A stretch of DNA of 9,557 nt from Rickettsiales bacterium (GTDB taxonomy: Bacteria > Pseudomonadota > Alphaproteobacteria > Rickettsiales > JALZUV01). Within the stretch, counting starts at the first letter, position 1, and each line of letters begins with the position of its first letter. The notes under the pieces are model-generated. The model made no database searches. It worked only from the letters and a program-made list of their open reading frames with translations, and was not told the DNA's origin. Of the stretch, positions 7,516 to 9,557 are shown in pieces. Location: positions 1 through 9,557 of the forward strand of contig JALZUV010000307.1 of NCBI GenBank assembly GCA_023301245.1, read 5' to 3'. Both the position numbers and the translations under genes were made by a program.

Positions 7516-9096
7516 CTAGATTATATCTGCTACAACCTTTGCAATATTAAGAGCCAACGCCGGAGGCACAGCATTCCCGACTTGGTGGAATTGCTGCGTC
7601 CGAGGGCCCTCGAAAAAGTAGTTATCGGGAAAAGTCTGAAGCCTCGCAGCTTCCCTTACAGTCAGACTCCGATTCTGCAGAGGGTCATAGTGAATGAAGT
7701 AGTGACCGTCTTTCGAGATGTGGGAGATAATCGTCGATGAAGGACCACTCTTCACTTGGACACGAAATCGATCACCAAATTTAATTCCTTTAACAGCTTC
7801 CTTCGCATTTTTGTGCGCGGGCAGCAAAGGCTCTGGAAAGTCTCGTAGATGCGCTGAACATCCATAGATTTCTGCGAAACACGCATTGTAGAAATAGCGC
7901 CAGAGATCGGTTTTCATGTGGCTTCGGGTTTCGTGATTACAGACTCCACCAAGTTTGTCATCGAAATGAGAATCACCCTTCTTTTTTGAAAATGAGACAA
8001 AGTTAGCGCCTCTATTGAGTCGCGACTTTTTAGAGAGCTTTTCTTCAGCTTTCTTTACCATGAGATCAAACACGGCTTGATAGCGTTCATCATAGTGAAG
8101 TTCATTAAACCAAGGTTGTGAAAACAGGTCACGGAGAGCCTCCCGAGGAGAACCAAAATCTTTTGCGCTATAAGCCGAACGAAGTTTGGGTAACAACCCG
8201 ATGGTCTCTCCAACTGTAGGACTAACCTGCTCCTCAAGAACTTGAAAGTCATCAGCTGAAATATCTTCGCGGACTCCCAAAAGAATTACTCTATGACGGG
8301 TCTGAGGGATTCCGTATTTTTCGGCTTTAATCAAAAAATCCCGATCATCTAACTCACCTTCTATCCGCCCACTCGAGTTTACGACAAATGATCGAATCTG
8401 GTATCGATATTTTTCCTTTTCTCCGAATACCGCCCCTGGATTAGCGAGGTCCTCTAAAATTCTTGGGAAGATTCTTTCCCCTTTATACTTGGCCGAGAGA
8501 ATTCCTTTTACATTCTCCATTACAAAGACTGCAGGCCATCGGTGAGCGATGACTTTGAGATACTCTTTGTACAGAGTGTGTCGGTGATCAGATTCGAATT
8601 TTTGTTTCTTCTCCGTGGCTCGGGTCTCGAAATCCTCGTCAGACTCCCCTTCTCTTTTTGTCCCCTTACCTGACATCGTAGCTCGCCCAACTAAAGAGTA
8701 GGCTTGGCAAGGAGGCCCCCCAATCAAAACCCAGTTTTTTTCTCTCTTCGGTAGCCTTTTGTCGATCTCCTTGGGAATATCGTCTTTACCCAAAGTAAGA
8801 CATTTCGCTTCATGATATGCATCCTTCCATTCTTTGGGGTATCTCTCTTCTAGTTTGTCGCGAGTAATCTCGCCTCTTAGGTAAGAATAATAATCATCTG
8901 GAACCTCGTCAGGTGAAAAGCATCTATAGAAAGCCCTTAAACTAAGTGTTTTATGAGCAACCGCATCTTTTTCTACCGAAAGCTTAATTTCAAAGCGTCG
9001 ATTTCCCTTCGAATCAAACACGCTTGAAAAACCTTCACCTAGTCCACCTGGACCAGCGAATAGATCAATTATCGGAATTGGCTTTTTAGAAGGCAT
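7516..9096 (-). CDS. DNA (cytosine-5) methyltransferase
   Basis: This is the self-marking enzyme of the system. It transfers a methyl group from S-adenosylmethionine to C5 of cytosine in an unknown target. Numbered from the ATG at 9096 (526 residues), the C5-methyltransferase motifs run in order: I DLFAGPGG (11-18), IV GGPPCQ with catalytic Cys130, VI MENV with Glu194, VIII QTRHR (265-269), IX REAARLQTFPD (from 481) and X QVGNAVPP with Gly507-Asn508. About 200 residues between VIII and IX form the target-recognition domain. This domain includes a DLWRYFYNACFAEIYG block and a LLPAHKNA block that I associate with methyltransferases of Z1-type loci. A TTG at 9105 could extend the protein by three residues, but the ATG at 9096 has a better-placed purine stretch (AAGAAG) and follows the controller stop by 2 bp. 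It is co-transcribed with the controller gene. No Vsr endonuclease gene accompanies it. Confidence 0.95.
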   Translation of the reverse strand: MPSKKPIPIIDLFAGPGGLGEGFSSVFDSKGNRRFEIKLSVEKDAVAHKTLSLRAFYRCFSPDEVPDDYYSYLRGEITRDKLEERYPKEWKDAYHEAKCLTLGKDDIPKEIDKRLPKREKNWVLIGGPPCQAYSLVGRATMSGKGTKREGESDEDFETRATEKKQKFESDHRHTLYKEYLKVIAHRWPAVFVMENVKGILSAKYKGERIFPRILEDLANPGAVFGEKEKYRYQIRSFVVNSSGRIEGELDDRDFLIKAEKYGIPQTRHRVILLGVREDISADDFQVLEEQVSPTVGETIGLLPKLRSAYSAKDFGSPREALRDLFSQPWFNELHYDERYQAVFDLMVKKAEEKLSKKSRLNRGANFVSFSKKKGDSHFDDKLGGVCNHETRSHMKTDLWRYFYNACFAEIYGCSAHLRDFPEPLLPAHKNAKEAVKGIKFGDRFRVQVKSGPSSTIISHISKDGHYFIHYDPLQNRSLTVREAARLQTFPDNYFFEGPRTQQFHQVGNAVPPALALNIAKVVADII

Positions 9097-9098
9097 GA

Positions 9099-9335
9099 TC
9101 AGCAAGCTTCTTTAACCCCTTGAACAATAGCCGATAAATCGACATCCAACGGAGTAGCTATTTTCATCAAAGAAAGCACAGTCAAGTTGCGCTCCCCTCT
9201 TTCTACACCACCTATGTAAGTTCTATCTAAATCCGCCTCATGAGCTAACTCTTCTTGCGATATACCCTTCTTGTCACGTAAGATTCGAATGTTTTTTCCA
9301 AGCTGAATTAAAGCAGGATGCTTCTCGTTGTGCAT
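9099..9335 (-). CDS. XRE-family controller (C) protein of the R-M system
   Basis: This small DNA-binding regulator has 78 residues from the ATG at 9335; a TTG at 9341 would add two. The fold is a single helix-turn-helix domain: SQEELAHEA (from residue 26) and recognition helix DRTYIGGVERGERNLT (37-52). DRTYI followed by ERxxRNLT is the classic C-protein signature. In C.Esp1396I the equivalent Arg, Thr and Tyr of DRTY and the Arg of RN contact the operator (from memory); here these are Arg38, Thr39, Tyr40 and Arg49. Size also matches C proteins, about 80 residues. The tandem C-boxes directly upstream support the call, as does a matching box at the restriction operon. Its stop lies 2 bp before the methyltransferase ATG, so C and M are expressed together. 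C proteins usually activate and then repress their own promoter, delaying restriction until the DNA is methylated. A generic XRE repressor is the alternative, but less likely. Confidence 0.9.
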   Translation of the reverse strand: MHNEKHPALIQLGKNIRILRDKKGISQEELAHEADLDRTYIGGVERGERNLTVLSLMKIATPLDVDLSAIVQGVKEAC

Positions 9336-9354
9336 TTTCAAATCTATGCAGATT

Positions 9355-9387
9355 GCGGACTATTATACCACGGACTATAAGTATCAT
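9355..9387 (-). promoter_or_regulatory. Tandem C-box operator of the controller-methyltransferase operon
   Basis: Read on the minus strand, the distal box is ATGATACTTATAGTCCGTGG (9387-9368) and the proximal box is GTATAATAGTCCGC (9368-9355). The shared ATAGTCCG repeats exactly at a 15-bp step. The canonical Esp1396I operator, as I remember it, contains GACTTATAGTCCGTG followed by GATTATAGTC with the same 15-bp step, so both sequence and spacing match. In that model a C dimer binds the distal site and activates, then a second dimer binds the proximal site and represses. The proximal box ends 19 bp before the controller ATG. Confidence 0.85.
9362..9367 (-). promoter_or_regulatory. Candidate -10 element TATAAT within the operator
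   Basis: A perfect TATAAT lies inside the proximal C-box, which would place a transcript start near 9355 and give a leader of about 20 bases. The -35 region (TGCATG at a 17-bp spacing) is poor, as expected if the promoter needs C-protein activation. An alternative is a -10 of ATAGAT (9351-9346) with the operator over the -35, which would give a nearly leaderless C mRNA. Confidence 0.45.
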
Positions 9388-9398
9388 GCAGTAAATAA

Positions 9399-9433
9399 AC
9401 CTAACCCTGAACTCTGAACCCTTGACTCCTAAC
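9399..9433. repeat. Degenerate 7-bp tandem repeat (5 units)
   Basis: Five consecutive heptamers can be read on the plus strand: ACCTAAC, CCTGAAC, TCTGAAC, CCTTGAC and TCCTAAC. All end in AC and share a CT-purine-AC pattern. They fill most of the gap between the controller promoter and the lipoprotein gene. No function is evident. It may be a leader-region simple-sequence tract of the host chromosome marking the module's right boundary. Confidence 0.5.
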
Positions 9434-9456
9434 CATCCTCCGCTGAATCTACAACC

Positions 9457-9557
9457 ATGAAACTTCTCCTACTCCTCCCCACTCTCGTTCTCCTTACTTC
9501 CTGTTCTACTGTTTACTATGGTGCTATGGAGAAGGTTGGATTTCATAAGCGAGACAT
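9457..9557 (+). CDS. DUF2959-like lipoprotein, 5' part only
   Basis: Only the first 33 codons are in the window. They encode a lysine after the initiator, a hydrophobic leucine-rich segment and a lipobox LTSC with Cys16 as the lipidation site. The mature start CSTVYYGAMEKVGFHKRD follows. The STVYYGAMEKVG string is, in my recollection, typical of DUF2959 proteins, a family of unknown function. Export and lipid anchoring by signal peptidase II are predicted from the lipobox. No Shine-Dalgarno precedes the ATG. It is divergent from the controller gene and is probably a resident chromosomal gene unrelated to the defence module. Confidence 0.75.
   Translation, partial: MKLLLLLPTLVLLTSCSTVYYGAMEKVGFHKRD

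Noticed and set aside
7516..9341. A Vsr mismatch endonuclease, tRNA, CRISPR array, IS element or integrase accompanying the module
   Set aside because: None is visible on either strand. All space between 296 and 9335 is filled by the six genes described.

Overview
The window holds one compact restriction-modification (R-M) type defence module between two short pieces of unrelated sequence. The host cannot be named from sequence alone. Base composition is moderate, several genes lack a recognisable Shine-Dalgarno sequence, and the only flanking gene (right edge, partial) begins like a DUF2959-type lipoprotein. Together these suggest a Gram-negative bacterium; a marine gammaproteobacterium or a member of the Verrucomicrobiota would fit, but this is a guess.

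Layout. Positions 1-260 form a non-coding or gene-edge stretch that becomes AT-rich. A plus-strand operon of four tightly packed genes follows: a MORC/MutL-like GHKL ATPase (296-1801), a large Z1-domain SF2-type ATPase (1806-4478), a PD-(D/E)XK nuclease of the DUF4420 type (4475-5434) and an AIPR-family protein (5446-7509). Facing it, with only 6 bp between the stop codons, is a minus-strand operon of two genes: an XRE-type protein with the hallmarks of an R-M controller (C) protein (9335-9099) and a DNA cytosine-5 methyltransferase (9096-7516). The C gene promoter region is at 9355-9387. After it come a degenerate 7-bp tandem repeat and the start of the lipoprotein gene at 9457.

How it works together. 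The gene set matches the MutL/MORC-associated R-M loci predicted by comparative genomics (Iyer, Abhiman and Aravind, 2008, cited from memory). Z1 ATPases are also partners of the nuclease in ATP-dependent enzymes such as CglI and NgoAVII. The methyltransferase would mark self DNA. The ATPase/nuclease/AIPR proteins would form or assist the restriction machinery.

The most interesting signal is regulatory. Upstream of the C gene lie two tandem C-boxes with the 15-bp register of the classical Esp1396I-type operator. A 20-base sequence matching the stronger box at 17 positions lies 16 bp upstream of the first gene of the four-gene restriction operon, about 9 kb away. This implies that one small controller protein governs both its own C-methyltransferase operon (two sites) and the multi-subunit restriction operon (one site). 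C-box control of a MORC/Z1/AIPR system is something I do not know to have been described.
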